Source: Rhynchopus sp. YZ270_cl-10 (lineage: Eukaryota; Euglenozoa; Diplonemea; Diplonemida; Diplonemidae). From it: a stretch of 64,000 bases of DNA. The DNA lies in the NCBI GenBank assembly GCA_964035575.1, contig OZ037874.1, positions 620,001-684,000 of the forward strand, read 5' to 3'. The notes beneath the pieces are model-generated. The model searched no databases. It was not told where the DNA came from and saw only the letters and a program-made list of their open reading frames with translations. The stretch's first letter is position 1. Every line of letters begins with the position of its first letter. Below are positions 1-10,278 of the stretch, piece after piece. Made by a program: the position numbers and the translations under genes.

Positions 1-2499
1 AAATTGTCCGAAATTCCGTCGATTCTAGAAGAATGGCAAGGGGCAGAAGAGGAGATGCTCAGTGCATTGCGAGATAAATACCATTTGTCCGGCGCACCAT
101 CACCGCCACCACCACCACATCGTCCATCCCCGCCACCACCACCCCACGACATGCAACGCAAGCTTTTGGATGATTTGGTTCGTGATGGAATAGGATTTCA
201 TCCTCGGGTCACCTCCGCTACTCCTCCACCCCTTGCAATCAAACCTGATTCCCCACCTCCACTTGCCCAACCGATTCCTGCTGGAGCGCCAATTGGGCAT
301 CGTGTTTCGGTATCCCCAAATCGAAATATGGAGTTGCAATATCTTGGAGAAGTCCATGCGGATGTACTCCGAGAATCTGCTGTGAAAGAAGCGCTTCTGG
401 ACATCGATGCGTTAAAACACCGCGCAAAGGTTCGCGCAGCATCCTCTGGTACCTCTGCGAGGTGGGACCCGCAGCAGTCTTCTCCATCTCCACCTCCACC
501 TCCTCCTCCTCCACCTCCAGCACCTCAAAATTTTCAAAAACCGCGTCCGCTTTACTTTCCTCAACCTACATCAATTCCGAATCAATATATTCCACGTTCA
601 GTTCACCCTGAGCCTGATGCGAGAGAGCAGGAAAGACAACGCTATGATGAGTACGAAGTGGAACAGCCAATCAGAGAGATACGACGGACAGCATCACCCT
701 CCGCAGCGCTGATGAAAGAGCTGGATGAAGTGGAACGGATGGTGGCGGAGGTAGAAGCAGGCAGGAGGACCACCCAGACCTTGCCATTCCCTACTCCAAC
801 CCCAACCTCATATGCGCACCCTGCGCAAAGACCACCTCAATTTTCTACATCACCTTCTCCAGTGTTCCCTATGGACAGCATACCCCCCGCAGAGCATACT
901 GACCGAAAAACCTTATTCAATTTGATGAGAAACGCTCTCGATGAAGGGGACACCAACCGCTATGATTACGACAATGCAGAGGTTAGCGGGATTCCTGTTG
1001 TAAATACGGGGGTGCGGGGTGGAGGGCCGACCACTCCAATAATGGTACCAGCCCCGGTTGATATTTCTGCCCTGCCTCCATCCCCTTTGCGATTCGAAGG
1101 AACTTTTTCTACAACACCCCCTGGTATTTCTGTTCCTCCTGGAGTTCCTAGAGTTCCTGGGGTTCCTGGTGTTTCTGCTCCCGCAAATAATGCGGAAGAA
1201 CGTTATCAACAACTTCTAGGGGATATGAAGAGCTATCAACAGAGGGCGGCATCGCTGCTAGATGGTGCGTCAAATGCAAAAGATGTCAAGGTGGATGTGG
1301 TGGAGGCAGCTGCATTTGACAGAATTGAATCCCCTAAAGAAAACACCATGTTCGCTTCATATCTCCCAGAGGATATGGTACGGTACAGCCCCTTTCGCCC
1401 TAAGGTCCGCAGCGCGTCGCCACCCCTATCAAAAGACCTTCTCCTCGCGTGGGGAGTAAAAGAAGCTGAAAATGGTGTTGCGGGAAACCGATCTGGGTCG
1501 GCAAATTTTGCGGATTTGGATGTGGTGACGTATACTAAATTCGATGGAGTGTTGATGACCGGGATGGCATATATTTTTGGGGAGACAAAACGGGAGGGGT
1601 TAAAGATGGGATGGTTTTGGGTAGGGCGGAATGCATCGCAAAAGGTCGCAGATGCGGCGTTTAGCTTTAGTTGTACCAAATTAGCAACCTTTGATGAACA
1701 GTGTCCACAACACCGGATATTTGAAGGGGAAGAACCACCAGAGTTCTTTGCGATGCTTGCTGCCAACGATGTACCTCTTTCAATTAACCTGCTGTCCCCT
1801 CTTACCCGCGGGATAACTCCAAAACTGCTCCGGATATCCCCATTTTCTTCACAACACCTGCGATTAGAGGAGCTACCCTGCTGTCTTGATGCATTGTCCG
1901 AAAGCAACAACCAGCCCCCCCTCTTCTTCCTCACCTCTGCGCAACGGTTGTGGATATTGCGTGCTAAAGGGGAGGATGTGCCATTACCAGACCCAGGGAG
2001 ATTAGCGGAAAAACTCTTACAGAAATGCCCGCATTTAGGTTATGAAGGGGTCGTTTCAGTGTCAGATGCGTTTCGTCTTGGGGTATGTGCTGCAACTATC
2101 CCGCAGAGGCAAATATTGAATGCGAGTGTAGTAAGGAAAGTCGCGTATGCGAGCCTGCAGGTCAGTTCTTTGGTGTTGCGTGCGACTGTTGTGCAGGGGC
2201 ATGAGACACGGTTTTCGACAGTCAATTTGAGGCGGCAAAACGGAAGGATTTCGGTTCCGATGATGAAGGCGTCTCTGGATGTAGCAGGGGGAAGGGCAGG
2301 GGTGTACGTCATTGTGCACAGAACCGCGTTGCGGGTTTGGGTCCGCGGGGAGGCCGGAGGGGCGGTGGAGCGTGGGGCACACATTGCTGTCTGCGATGTT
2401 TTTATTGCACAGAACCACCTTCCGCCAGACTTTCCGTTACTTCTCGCGTACGAAGGCGATGAACCTCCAGGCTTTTTCCCATCCGATATGTTTTCTTAG
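1..2499 (+). CDS. Gelsolin/villin-like protein with polyproline N-terminus (5' end outside window)
   Basis: The frame is open from base 1, so the true start lies upstream; the first in-frame ATG is internal. The visible 832 residues split in two. Residues 1-480 are low-complexity with several polyproline runs (around residues 33-48 and 160-175), typical ligands for profilin, SH3 or WW domains. From about residue 500 the chain resembles gelsolin repeats: a GWFWVGRNAS strand followed by EGEEPPEFFAML near residues 575-585, then a weaker repeat with LWILRAKGE near 660, and a last repeat ending in YEGDEPPGFF near 820. The GxEPPxF signature at the end of a repeat is characteristic of gelsolin/villin proteins, which cap, sever or bundle actin filaments. 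Domain order and roles are inferred from motifs, and the repeats are divergent. A Sec23/24 gelsolin-like fold is an alternative. A pyrimidine-rich tract and the next gene follow about 1.2 kb downstream. Confidence 0.6.
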   Translation, partial: KLSEIPSILEEWQGAEEEMLSALRDKYHLSGAPSPPPPPHRPSPPPPPHDMQRKLLDDLVRDGIGFHPRVTSATPPPLAIKPDSPPPLAQPIPAGAPIGHRVSVSPNRNMELQYLGEVHADVLRESAVKEALLDIDALKHRAKVRAASSGTSARWDPQQSSPSPPPPPPPPPPAPQNFQKPRPLYFPQPTSIPNQYIPRSVHPEPDAREQERQRYDEYEVEQPIREIRRTASPSAALMKELDEVERMVAEVEAGRRTTQTLPFPTPTPTSYAHPAQRPPQFSTSPSPVFPMDSIPPAEHTDRKTLFNLMRNALDEGDTNRYDYDNAEVSGIPVVNTGVRGGGPTTPIMVPAPVDISALPPSPLRFEGTFSTTPPGISVPPGVPRVPGVPGVSAPANNAEERYQQLLGDMKSYQQRAASLLDGASNAKDVKVDVVEAAAFDRIESPKENTMFASYLPEDMVRYSPFRPKVRSASPPLSKDLLLAWGVKEAENGVAGNRSGSANFADLDVVTYTKFDGVLMTGMAYIFGETKREGLKMGWFWVGRNASQKVADAAFSFSCTKLATFDEQCPQHRIFEGEEPPEFFAMLAANDVPLSINLLSPLTRGITPKLLRISPFSSQHLRLEELPCCLDALSESNNQPPLFFLTSAQRLWILRAKGEDVPLPDPGRLAEKLLQKCPHLGYEGVVSVSDAFRLGVCAATIPQRQILNASVVRKVAYASLQVSSLVLRATVVQGHETRFSTVNLRRQNGRISVPMMKASLDVAGGRAGVYVIVHRTALRVWVRGEAGGAVERGAHIAVCDVFIAQNHLPPDFPLLLAYEGDEPPGFFPSDMFS

Positions 2500-3704
2500 A
2501 AGAAAGCGAAGATATTGCACAAACTGTGACAACACAACAACCGAGACAACTACACACTACTCCAACAATTTATCAAAAAAAAAAAAGTGTGTGGAATACG
2601 GTCCCATTTTTTTGTGTCATTTCTAGTACCGTCAGGATTGTCAGCACACAGAAAATCCAAAAGGGGTTACGTCATTTCAATGAGATTAGTTAGAGAGGGG
2701 GAGGGGGGTGGGGGAAGGGTGGCAAATCCAAGGAGGTTTCCAATACCGAATGTAGTGAAAGCAAAAGGGTGGGTTTGGTTTGGCCTTTTCTTAAGTGTTT
2801 TTTTCCCCTATAGACAGTGAAGGCCTGTCTGTATGGAAGTTAGAGTAGTAGTAGGCGATGCCTGAAAAATACCAGAAATTTCTGCTTCATTTTTGTTTTC
2901 AAATAAACCACCTCAAAAAAAAACGTCTAAACTTATCTTCAAGAGAAAAGATGTGTACAACGAGAGACACATTTATTTCACAAATTTCCTAATAATATGA
3001 CCCAATATTATAAACACAGTGTCACATGCCAATATTTTACTAAGCACGTGAAGCAAGCTCATCCTATGGAACGTTCTTCTTTTTTCTAAACTTTTTTTTT
3101 ATTCTAGATGCGTAAAGTGCAAATGGGGCTTAGACTTATCTTCCCCCACTGTTCTCTATCTTAGTAACGCCAACCTTTTCCCTCCACCAGTCCACGTCAT
3201 GAATTAGTTCATTACTTTTTTTTAGTGTTGTATTTCTCTTGTTGTAACCCGTGTGTTCTCCTGCATGTTCCCGCATGATATCCGATCGTGAAGATGACAC
3301 ACAAAATTCATCTTCCAAAATTTTCTCCAAAAGGTGACTGGCAGCACCGAGGCGTCATCATATAACTTCCCCCCCAGCAGGAACCTACTAATGTGCCTTC
3401 AATGATCTCTGTTCATCTGAGTGGATGGGTAGGGGGGTGGGTATCAGGTGTAAACCACTAAATGTATTGTAGGGGAACGGTGACAGCGTTTGCACAACTT
3501 CTCCTTTTTTCTATATTTTTTTTCCACCCCTTTTTTTGTACAAAGCCTTTTATAATTTGTACACGACGCACCCCCCTTCATAGACCCTTTAGATAACGAT
3601 AGCGATACCAGACTCTGCCTTTTTAATTTTATATTCTTGAATACCCCCCCAAATCTTCATTTTCCCGCAGGTTTGAGTGAATAAGAAAAAACATAAGAAT
3701 AAAC
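2500..3704. other. Intergenic, no gene seen
   Basis: A/T-rich spacer with many homopolymer runs. Just after the gelsolin-like stop, a tract with ACTACTCCAACAATTTATC followed by A11 resembles A-tailed fragments near 17.87 and 24.44 kb. A pyrimidine tract ending TTTCCCGCAG at 3670 lies 35 nt before the next ATG and could be a splice acceptor. No supported ORF or RNA. Confidence 0.6.
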
Positions 3705-5444
3705 ATGATGCGTGTGGCAGCAGTGTTGGTGATGGCAGTTGGGGCTGCAGCGCAGTGCGACGCCGATCAGGCGATATGCGGAGGCATTGCCGGGCTTCAG
3801 TGCGAGAAGGGCTTCGCCTGCGCGCCTATGGGCTGCGACCCGCTCACGACGGCAGACTGCGCCGGGTGCTGCATCGACTGCACGCTGGTGACAGAGGCGT
3901 TTGAGACCTTCCTGACGGACCTCCAGTCCTGCACCACGGCCGACCAGTGCGGCACACCCCTGCTCGGAACGAGCTGTGGCTGCACCCGCAACCTGGTGGG
4001 CCGTGCGGACATGAGCAAGGAGATGCTCGACGGATTCTACTCGATGAAGGGCCTGTACGAGCAGTGCGGCGGCAGCTTCATCTCCACCTGCGACTGCCCC
4101 GCTGCGTTTGGCTTCAAGTGTGACGCCGGCAAGTGTGCGTACAACCTGGACTCTGCGCCTGTGCCCGTGCCTTCATGCAAGACCTGTGGTGGCATTGGTG
4201 CGCTGAAGTGTGAGGAGGGCCAGGTGTGCGAGTCGGACTGCGACGGCCAGCCGGACTGCGCTGGGTGCTGTGTGCCTGCGTCGACACCGCCCACACCTGC
4301 CTGCAACTGGGACCAGTGCGCGGGCATCGCTGGGTTTAAGTGCGAGGAGGGCTTCGACTGCTTCATCGACCCGACGTGCGAGGCGGCGGGGGGTGCCGAC
4401 TGCGGGGGCTGCTGTGTGAAGGTGCCCACGCAGCCTGCCTTCTGTGACGCAAAGGTGAAGTGCGGTGGCAAGCAGGGCTTCGAGTGTGAGCAGAAGGGCT
4501 ACGTCTGCATGGACGACCCCTCGGACTCATGCGACCCTGCCACGGGCGGTGCCGACTGCCAGGGATGCTGTGTCGAGGAGGTTGTGCCTGAGCCTGCCTA
4601 CTGCGACGCACACGGCCCCTTCTGCGGCAGGGGCTTCGACGCCTGCAAGACTGGCTACACCTGCACTGTTGACCCTACCTGCACTGATGATGAGATCGCA
4701 ACTGACCGTTGCTCCAGCTGCTGTGTGCTTGACGAGCCCGCCTTCTGCGCGGACAAGGGACCGTTCTGTGGCAGAGGATTCGACGAGTGCAAGAAGGGAT
4801 ACACATGCACTTTCGACCCCACATGCACTCCTGATGAGATCGCAACTGACCGTTGCTCCAGCTGCTGCGTGCTTGACGCGCCTGTGTCGAACAAGTGCGA
4901 GACGGACGAGACCTGCCCCGAGGGCACGTGGTGCCGTGCAGTGCACGACACCGCCTCTGGCCAGGGCTGCCTTGTGGGCAAGGAGTGCGTTGCGTACGTC
5001 CCGGAGGGCTCCAAGTGTGGTGGGTTCACCCTCCCGTGCTTCCACGAGCAGTGCGAGGCGGGGCTCACATGCGAGTGCTCCGAGCCCACCTGCGACGCAC
5101 CCGGTACATGCGTGAAGCCCACACCTCCCCCGGCCTTCTGCGCAGACAAGGGACCCACCTGCGGCAAGGGCTTCGACGCATGCAAGCCCGGCTACACCTG
5201 CACTGTTGACCCCACCTGCACTGGCGCTGAGACCGACCGCTGTGGCAGCTGCTGCGTGCGTGACGAGGACCCTGTGCCGTGCTGCCTTGCCGTCCCTGAG
5301 TGCAAGAAGGGCTACGAGCAGAAGAAGCACGCCAAGTGCGCCTCCAAGAACACCGACAAGTGCTACATCGAGGAGCTGTGCTGCCAGAAGATTGCCTGCC
5401 GCAAGATCAAGAAGAGCAAGAAGGACTGCAACGACGACGAGTAG
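3705..5444 (+). CDS. Secreted cysteine-rich multi-module protein
   Basis: 579 residues. It starts MMRVAAVLVMAVGAAAQC, a short signal peptide with a likely cut after AAA. The mature chain consists of about eight modules of 35-45 residues, each opening with C-x(2-4)-CG-x-GF and closing with a GCCV or SCCV pair. Modules near 4600-4730, 4735-4880 and 5140-5270 are nearly identical (CGRGFDACKxGYTC, then DRCSSCCV). A different insert of about 70 residues with CPEGTWC and CGGFTLPC lies between them. The tail is Lys/Cys-rich (CCLAVPECKKGYEQKK). The regular cysteine spacing implies disulfide-linked extracellular modules, as in surface coat or cyst-wall proteins; I cannot name the family. Codons are strongly G/C-ending, much more than in the neighbours, which suggests high expression. 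The start follows the acceptor-like CCCGCAG at 3670. Conserved spacer motif 1 lies 76 nt after the stop. Confidence 0.8.
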   Translation: MMRVAAVLVMAVGAAAQCDADQAICGGIAGLQCEKGFACAPMGCDPLTTADCAGCCIDCTLVTEAFETFLTDLQSCTTADQCGTPLLGTSCGCTRNLVGRADMSKEMLDGFYSMKGLYEQCGGSFISTCDCPAAFGFKCDAGKCAYNLDSAPVPVPSCKTCGGIGALKCEEGQVCESDCDGQPDCAGCCVPASTPPTPACNWDQCAGIAGFKCEEGFDCFIDPTCEAAGGADCGGCCVKVPTQPAFCDAKVKCGGKQGFECEQKGYVCMDDPSDSCDPATGGADCQGCCVEEVVPEPAYCDAHGPFCGRGFDACKTGYTCTVDPTCTDDEIATDRCSSCCVLDEPAFCADKGPFCGRGFDECKKGYTCTFDPTCTPDEIATDRCSSCCVLDAPVSNKCETDETCPEGTWCRAVHDTASGQGCLVGKECVAYVPEGSKCGGFTLPCFHEQCEAGLTCECSEPTCDAPGTCVKPTPPPAFCADKGPTCGKGFDACKPGYTCTVDPTCTGAETDRCGSCCVRDEDPVPCCLAVPECKKGYEQKKHAKCASKNTDKCYIEELCCQKIACRKIKKSKKDCNDDE

Positions 5445-6640
5445 ACGCAACGTCTGGCATACCAATTTTCTTTGAAGAAAAAAACATCATAAAAACAGAC
5501 CCCCTTTTTTTTTATCATCTAAGCACGAAAGGCTTAGGATCGTTCTTACCAACCCCCCCTTTTTGTTTGTGAGACGTGATGAATATCGTGTCCCACAGCA
5601 TCGTTGTTGTATACGCAACAAACCCACGTCAGCGTGTACAAGAGCACACCGCTCCACCCGAACTCACCCGGCAGCGCACTCAGTTGCCTCAAAACCAACT
5701 CGACTCCGCTGGGGATTTCAAAAAAAAAAAAAAAAAAACAACAATTTCAAACAATTCCTCCCCCAACACCCGAGAGAGACAGAGAGAGGAGACGCAAGCC
5801 GCCTCGTTCCGTTCTCTTTTCGGTATTTTTTCAAAATATCAAAAAAACCCCCCTTTTTTTCTTTGGAAGATGCCGTGTGCCCTGGTGGCCGTTTTTTTTA
5901 TCTTACAAAGGTTTTGTTTCATTTTTTCCTCCCACTTTTTTTTTTTTTTTCCAACGCGCACACAATTTCAGCTAGCTAGACACTGCACGAGAATGCCATC
6001 CGATACAAGCAAAAAAGAAAATCACGTGCCAAAAAAAGGTACACACGAAAGGGTTTTGTATTTCAGATCCCTTTTTTTTTTCTCTTTTGCTTTCTTTCTT
6101 TTCGGACCGGCTGTATGATGCACTACTAGCTGTTTCGCCTGCTCTATATGTCCTCTCCCCTTCACCCTTTTATTTTATTTTTATTTTTTTTTTTTTGGAA
6201 AATATTTACCCCATCTGAGGTTCGATTTTATCTTTCAAAAACTACTCTTTTATTTTTTTTGCTTTTTTGTGTTTTGTGTTTTTCTCCCCCCCCTCACCAC
6301 CAAATTTCATTTCAAAAAAAAAAAAGTTCTCGACTTCTCTGGAATGGCTTCTTTGCACCGCAAAAATTTCCAAAAAAAAAAAAAAAAAATGGCTATTATT
6401 TGAGTAACAGATTTCGCTATGTTTCGGGGAACGGGAGAATGAAAGGAAAATGAAATAAAAAAAGGGCATTCAAACTTATACACTACTTTCCCTTTTTCCA
6501 AAAAGATCCCCAAAAAAAAAGGTGGTAAAAAAAAAACACATTGACAAAAAGAAACAACAATGCAAAAAAAAGACCAGAAAAATACAACAAAAAAAAAAGG
6601 GACATTTTTTTTTACAGCTCTCCGCTAAGTCTCTGGATGA
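5445..6640. other. Intergenic, T/A homopolymer-rich
   Basis: Long T and A runs dominate (for example A18 near 5720 and T15 near 5937). The overlapping short frames here encode only Lys/Phe runs and are not credible genes. The stretch holds one copy of the 32-nt motif described at 5521-5552. Confidence 0.6.
5521..5552 (+). repeat. Conserved intergenic motif 1, copy a
   Basis: AAGCACGAAAGGCTTAGGAT followed by CGTTCTTACCAAC and a C/T tract. Close copies at 55414-55448 and 62424-62460, also downstream of gene ends, share AAGCACRNAGAGGCTTAGG and a following pyrimidine tract; 20588-20615 is a partial copy. Confidence 0.6.
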
Positions 6641-6648
6641 TACTGGGT

Positions 6649-6869
6649 CGGCGCTTCGTTGTAGGGTTGCCGAAAGGGAAAAGCGTGAACGTTGTAGTAG
6701 CGAATATTCAATGGAGAACATAGGCCGAAGTGGAGAAGGGTTTCCGCGTCAACAGCATTTGGACAGGTGGGTCAGTCGGTCCTAAGGCAAGGTGTAATTG
6801 CTTGCCTCAAAGCTACGATGTCGCATCTCGGTGCTTCGTTGTAGGATTGCCGAAAGGGAAAGCGTGAAC
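6649..6869 (+). repeat. Short direct repeat pair
   Basis: The 42-nt stretch at 6649-6690 (core GCTTCGTTGTAGGGTTGCCG then AAAGGGAAAAGCGTGAAC) recurs at 6829-6869 with three differences. The 140 nt between them are unrelated. Neither copy is coding; possibly remnants of a dispersed element. Confidence 0.6.
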
Positions 6870-6899
6870 ATTCCGCTACCTGAATGCAGAGAATGAGAA

Positions 6900-8375
6900 T
6901 GAATGAGAAAATCACTCCTTGCCCTCTATATACTAGGAGTTCGTATAATAAGAGATCTCCAAACACCAGGAGTTTACCATTGCTATTCCTACTCGAAGTC
7001 GTATACAGACACCTTCCCCCCCCCTGCATGGATGCATAGTTGATTTAGATGAACCGTCACCTCTTTTGGGGTAGGGAGGTACGCCCTGCAATGATAAAGT
7101 GAGGCTGAGTGTGGTGAGAGATCGGCACGGCATGGAATCGATGTTGTGAGCGGGGGGGTTGGAGAGAGGCGGTTTCGGCAGGTGGAGAGAGGAGGGGAGT
7201 AGATCATAGCGAGGCTTTTGTTTGTGTGAATGTTGGGACACACACACCACACAACTCTTCATCTTATCACCTTCCGGATCGATGTTGTCGGTAGGGGGGT
7301 AACGGGTAGGGGGGGGGAATATGGTCAGGGAGGATGTGTACTGCCATGTATTGCTATTTGACAGGGGGGGTCTTTGTCATCATTTAGTCTTGTCATATGA
7401 CTGTATGGGTGGTAACTAGGTGGGCAATGAGAGCTTGTATACGATGTGGGTTTTTGGTGGTTTTCTGGTGACGAAGCATGTGAGACGGCTCTGAAGGAGG
7501 TTCTCGTGGAGGGGGAAGAAGAGGAAGGAAAGCAGCGTTACCTCAGGCCAGGTGGATGTGGGGTGGGGGTGGGGGTGGTGGGGGGGGGGGGAATCCATAT
7601 TGCGTAAGGCAGTCAAAAAGGGTTGGGTTGCGAGCTAGGTGGCGTGGTGTAGCTCCTCATCCGAAACACAGCAATGCGATAAAAAGGAGAGTAAGAGAGC
7701 TGGACCTGCCTCAGGATGTTGATGGTGTCGCTGTTGTGTGTCATAGGTTAAATGGGTTCAATGAGGATGGCAAATACGGACAGTGTGTCCATATTTCACG
7801 TACAAAGCAGGGGTTAGTATATTGTGAAGGGATGCGTACGATGTGAGGGTGTCACCCAGTGGTGCAGAGGTGCGATGGCTGTGCGATGCGGGATGCGGGG
7901 ATGGGGTAGAGCAAGAGGTGTTGGGGCGCAGCTAGGGTCAAACGCAGGTGTTCGTATTTCTATGATCACCTTTGCACTTTGTCCCGCCTTTTTTTTTTTG
8001 TGGTTACGCGGCCCCTCTGCCAGCTGACACCCCGTCAGCAACCTTGGGTAGATTTCATCTACACAGGACGATTTGGCAGAGTGGGTCTTTGCATTTTTGC
8101 AATACCTTACAACCACCTTGCTGCCTGAGTGGAGCAAGCATTCTTTTTCTGGGGATAAGACCGGGCAACATGCTTGAGCGACGTAGCGGGAAATGCTTTG
8201 ACCATGGAGAATCAGCTTCCCCGTTCCACATAGTGCCGCAACTGTGAACGGCTTCCGCAGATGTGGGACAGTAAGACCAACAAGCAATGGTGGTGCACTG
8301 GGTGTGGGGGATCTGTGAAGGTGGAGCCCGATATGAGCTGTCAGGTGGGTTTTTTTTGGGGGGGGAAGCCAAACC
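6900..8375. other. Gene-free stretch before tRNA-Sec copy 1
   Basis: G-rich on the plus strand with several G runs (7305-7315, 7556-7595). Minus-strand frames at 7814-8287 and 8055-8405 are open but show no recognisable domain, lack a start context and overlap one another. I see no supported gene. Confidence 0.5.
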
Positions 8376-8385
8376 CGTAGTCTGA

Positions 8386-8682
8386 TCTTGGTGAAGGTTG
8401 CACACCCCTGTATGGGACCAGAGTATCCTATCGCCGTGATGATATCAACTGGTGTTGGTTGCAGACTTCAAATCTGTAGGCGGGGTGACCCGCAGCGGTT
8501 CGATTCCGCCTTCGCGGTGTTTTTCGTTTGCCCCAAAAGTGGTCCGTTTTTGTGCCAAGACCCAACACCTTTGCACCCCTCTGGGAGCGATCTGTCAAAA
8601 GAAGGCCGAAAAACGGTGTTTTGAGCAGTTAGAATTTATTCCATGTTTTTTCTGCTGAAACGCACTTTTTGCCTTTGCCATT
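8386..8682 (+). repeat. tRNA-Sec cassette, copy 1
   Basis: A unit of about 295 bp running from GGTGAAGGTTGCACACCCC to CTTTTTGCCTTTGCC. It comprises about 46 nt upstream, the tRNA, and about 160 nt downstream. It recurs at about 23756-24047, 28360-28651 and 33443-33734 with almost no differences; this copy differs at one base in the tail (TTTTTTCTGC where the others have TTTTTCCTGC). Sequence beyond the unit is shared by only some copies, so this is the minimal common unit. The tail contains complementary blocks CCGTTTTT and AAAAACGG about 65 nt apart, so it may fold. Confidence 0.85.
8433..8519 (+). tRNA. tRNA-Sec (UCA anticodon), copy 1
   Basis: 87 nt, the usual length of eukaryotic selenocysteine tRNA without CCA. 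The anticodon arm GCAGACTTCAAATCTG carries TCA and differs from the mammalian arm by a single compensated A-T pair. The acceptor GCCGTGA pairs with TCGCGGT, including two G-T pairs, leaving G as discriminator as in other tRNA-Sec. The variable arm GCGGG-GTGA-CCCGC forms a 5-bp stem. The T arm contains GGTTCGATTCC, a perfect pol III B box. T5 follows at once (8520-8524), a pol III terminator. It would decode UGA at selenocysteine codons. Confidence 0.95.
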
Positions 8683-9450
8683 TTCGCGCCTCTTCCACAG
8701 AAAATAAGAAGCCTGGACAGGTCCATGAGGGAGGTGAAGGGAGGAGGGGTGGGCCCGTCCCACATCAGGCAGTCAGCGCAATGGAGAGAACTGACTGTGG
8801 CGACAGGGGTGCAACCATGGGTGGGTGGGGTTGGGGGGTTGGGGGTGTACTGCTGAGCCAGGTGGAGACGGTGGTGGGGGTGCAGGTCTACTACGTTGTG
8901 TGCATGGCTGACATGGGCAGGGTGGAGTGGAAGGCAGGGGCAGGGCAGGAGGAGAGGTCTGTGACATGAGGCACACCCTGCATCAGCTTGAGAGCAGCCC
9001 ACTGTGCGGAGCAGGCTTGGTGGTGGGGCTCCTGGAGGCACGATGCGTGGATGAGAAGGGGTTTGTTGGGGAGGGGGAGGCTGCGCACAGCGTCCGAGGG
9101 ATCTCTGCAGGTCTGTTGCAGGGCTTCCTGAGAGGTGGGCAGATGCGCACAGCACAGTGCGGTGTGCTGCGAGGGGAAGGGATGGGAGGGGTTCCATGAA
9201 AGGAGCGAGAGGCCTTTCCTTCATCAGACTGATGGTCACCCCCGTTCACAGTACGACACGGGTACAAGCTTCAGTATTCTATTTTGACATCTTCTGGCAT
9301 CTGTCGAGTATTCTTCAATGCCTGCAAACAACCCTTGTTCGCCCCATCTCTTTCCCTCCATTCCGTACAAAGGAGCTGTCCAGGCCTGTCGCTGACGCCC
9401 TTTTTTCTTACACTGTTTTTAGAAATTAGGGTGACGGGGATAAAACACCT
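8683..9450. other. Segment shared with the flank of tRNA-Sec copy 3
   Basis: About 8728-8880 (GGGAGGTGAAGGGAGGAGGG onward, including the GGTGGAGACGGTGGTG end) recurs at about 28700-28850 downstream of tRNA-Sec copy 3, so cassette and flank were duplicated together. The Pro/His-rich minus-strand frame 8595-9239 crosses the cassette and is not a credible gene. Nothing else is seen. Confidence 0.55.
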
Positions 9451-9454
9451 AAAG

Positions 9455-9700
9455 CAGGTTGATACTGTAATGAGGCAGAATAGTGGCGTTTGTACACATC
9501 TTTGTCTTTGGCCCGAATAGTGTGTACAAAGGCACACTCTTTTGGTTGCAATAGCGTGTTGCGGGGTGGACAGATTCACTGCCTACACGCAGTTCGCGGG
9601 TACTGTCATAATAATCGTGATTATGGCAAATCCATTTTACAAGGCAAAACTGACCAAAAAAAGCTGCTTTTGGCCGCCTGTCTCTGACCAATGGATTTTT
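9455..9700 (+). repeat. Inverted repeat D, left arm
   Basis: Shares diverged blocks in inverted orientation with 11930-12290: GAGGCAGAATAGT, GTGTACAAAGGCACACTCTT, TTCACTGCCTACACGCAGTT, and TTTTACAAGGCAAA. The arms enclose the RNase H-like fossil and miniature element 10279-10596. Confidence 0.6.
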
Positions 9701-9836
9701 TCAGTAGGACTGGCGTAAATTTTTCTCCCCGGCCTAAATACCCCCAACACGATTTGCTCAAAAAACTTACTTTTTGCAACAGCAACTATTTAGCAAAATT
9801 TTTCCATTTTTTTTTGGTAATCCTACCTGTGGTGAG

Positions 9837-9864
9837 GGGTGTGTGTGTGTGTGTGTGTGTGTGT
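9837..9864 (+). repeat. (GT)n microsatellite
   Basis: About 14 GT units, uninterrupted. Confidence 0.95.
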
Positions 9865-10165
9865 GCTGACATCTGTTTCCAAAGGTGATTCGTGTTAATC
9901 AAATCAAGGCCGCACTTACAAAGTTTAGCCACAAACTGCGCCCCCTGACTCTGTCAAGTGCCAAGCCTGTGTTTATGGTGGTATGATGACGTTTTGTCTG
10001 AGATTCCACTTTTGGAAAATCAGTGCGTCTGTGACTATCTAACAGTTTGTGGCACAGCAGCCGGCTAGGGTAGGTGTGTACTTTAGAATTGTTACTCTTC
10101 CTCCTCGGATCTTAAGCAATCGTAGCGACCCCCAACTGCGCTGAAGTGGAGGTGGTGTCACTCAC

Positions 10166-10278
10166 CTGGTTCTGTGGTTCTGTGGTTCTGTGGTTCTGTG
10201 GTTCTGTGGTTCTGTGGTTCTGTGGTTCTGTGGTTCTGTGGTTCTGTGGTTCTGTGGTTCTGTGGTTCTGTGGTTCTG
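10166..10278 (+). repeat. 8-bp satellite (CTGTGGTT)n
   Basis: About 14 perfect copies of an 8-bp unit. It ends exactly where the miniature element at 10279 begins. Frames through it read as repeated TEPQNHRT on the minus strand and are not genes. Confidence 0.95.

Noticed and set aside
8452-8658. A 68-residue frame repeated almost identically at 8452, 23817, 28421 and 33504
   Set aside because: It runs through the tRNA-Sec gene and its tail. Conservation is explained by duplication of the tRNA cassette, and the longer upstream extension changes with the flank.
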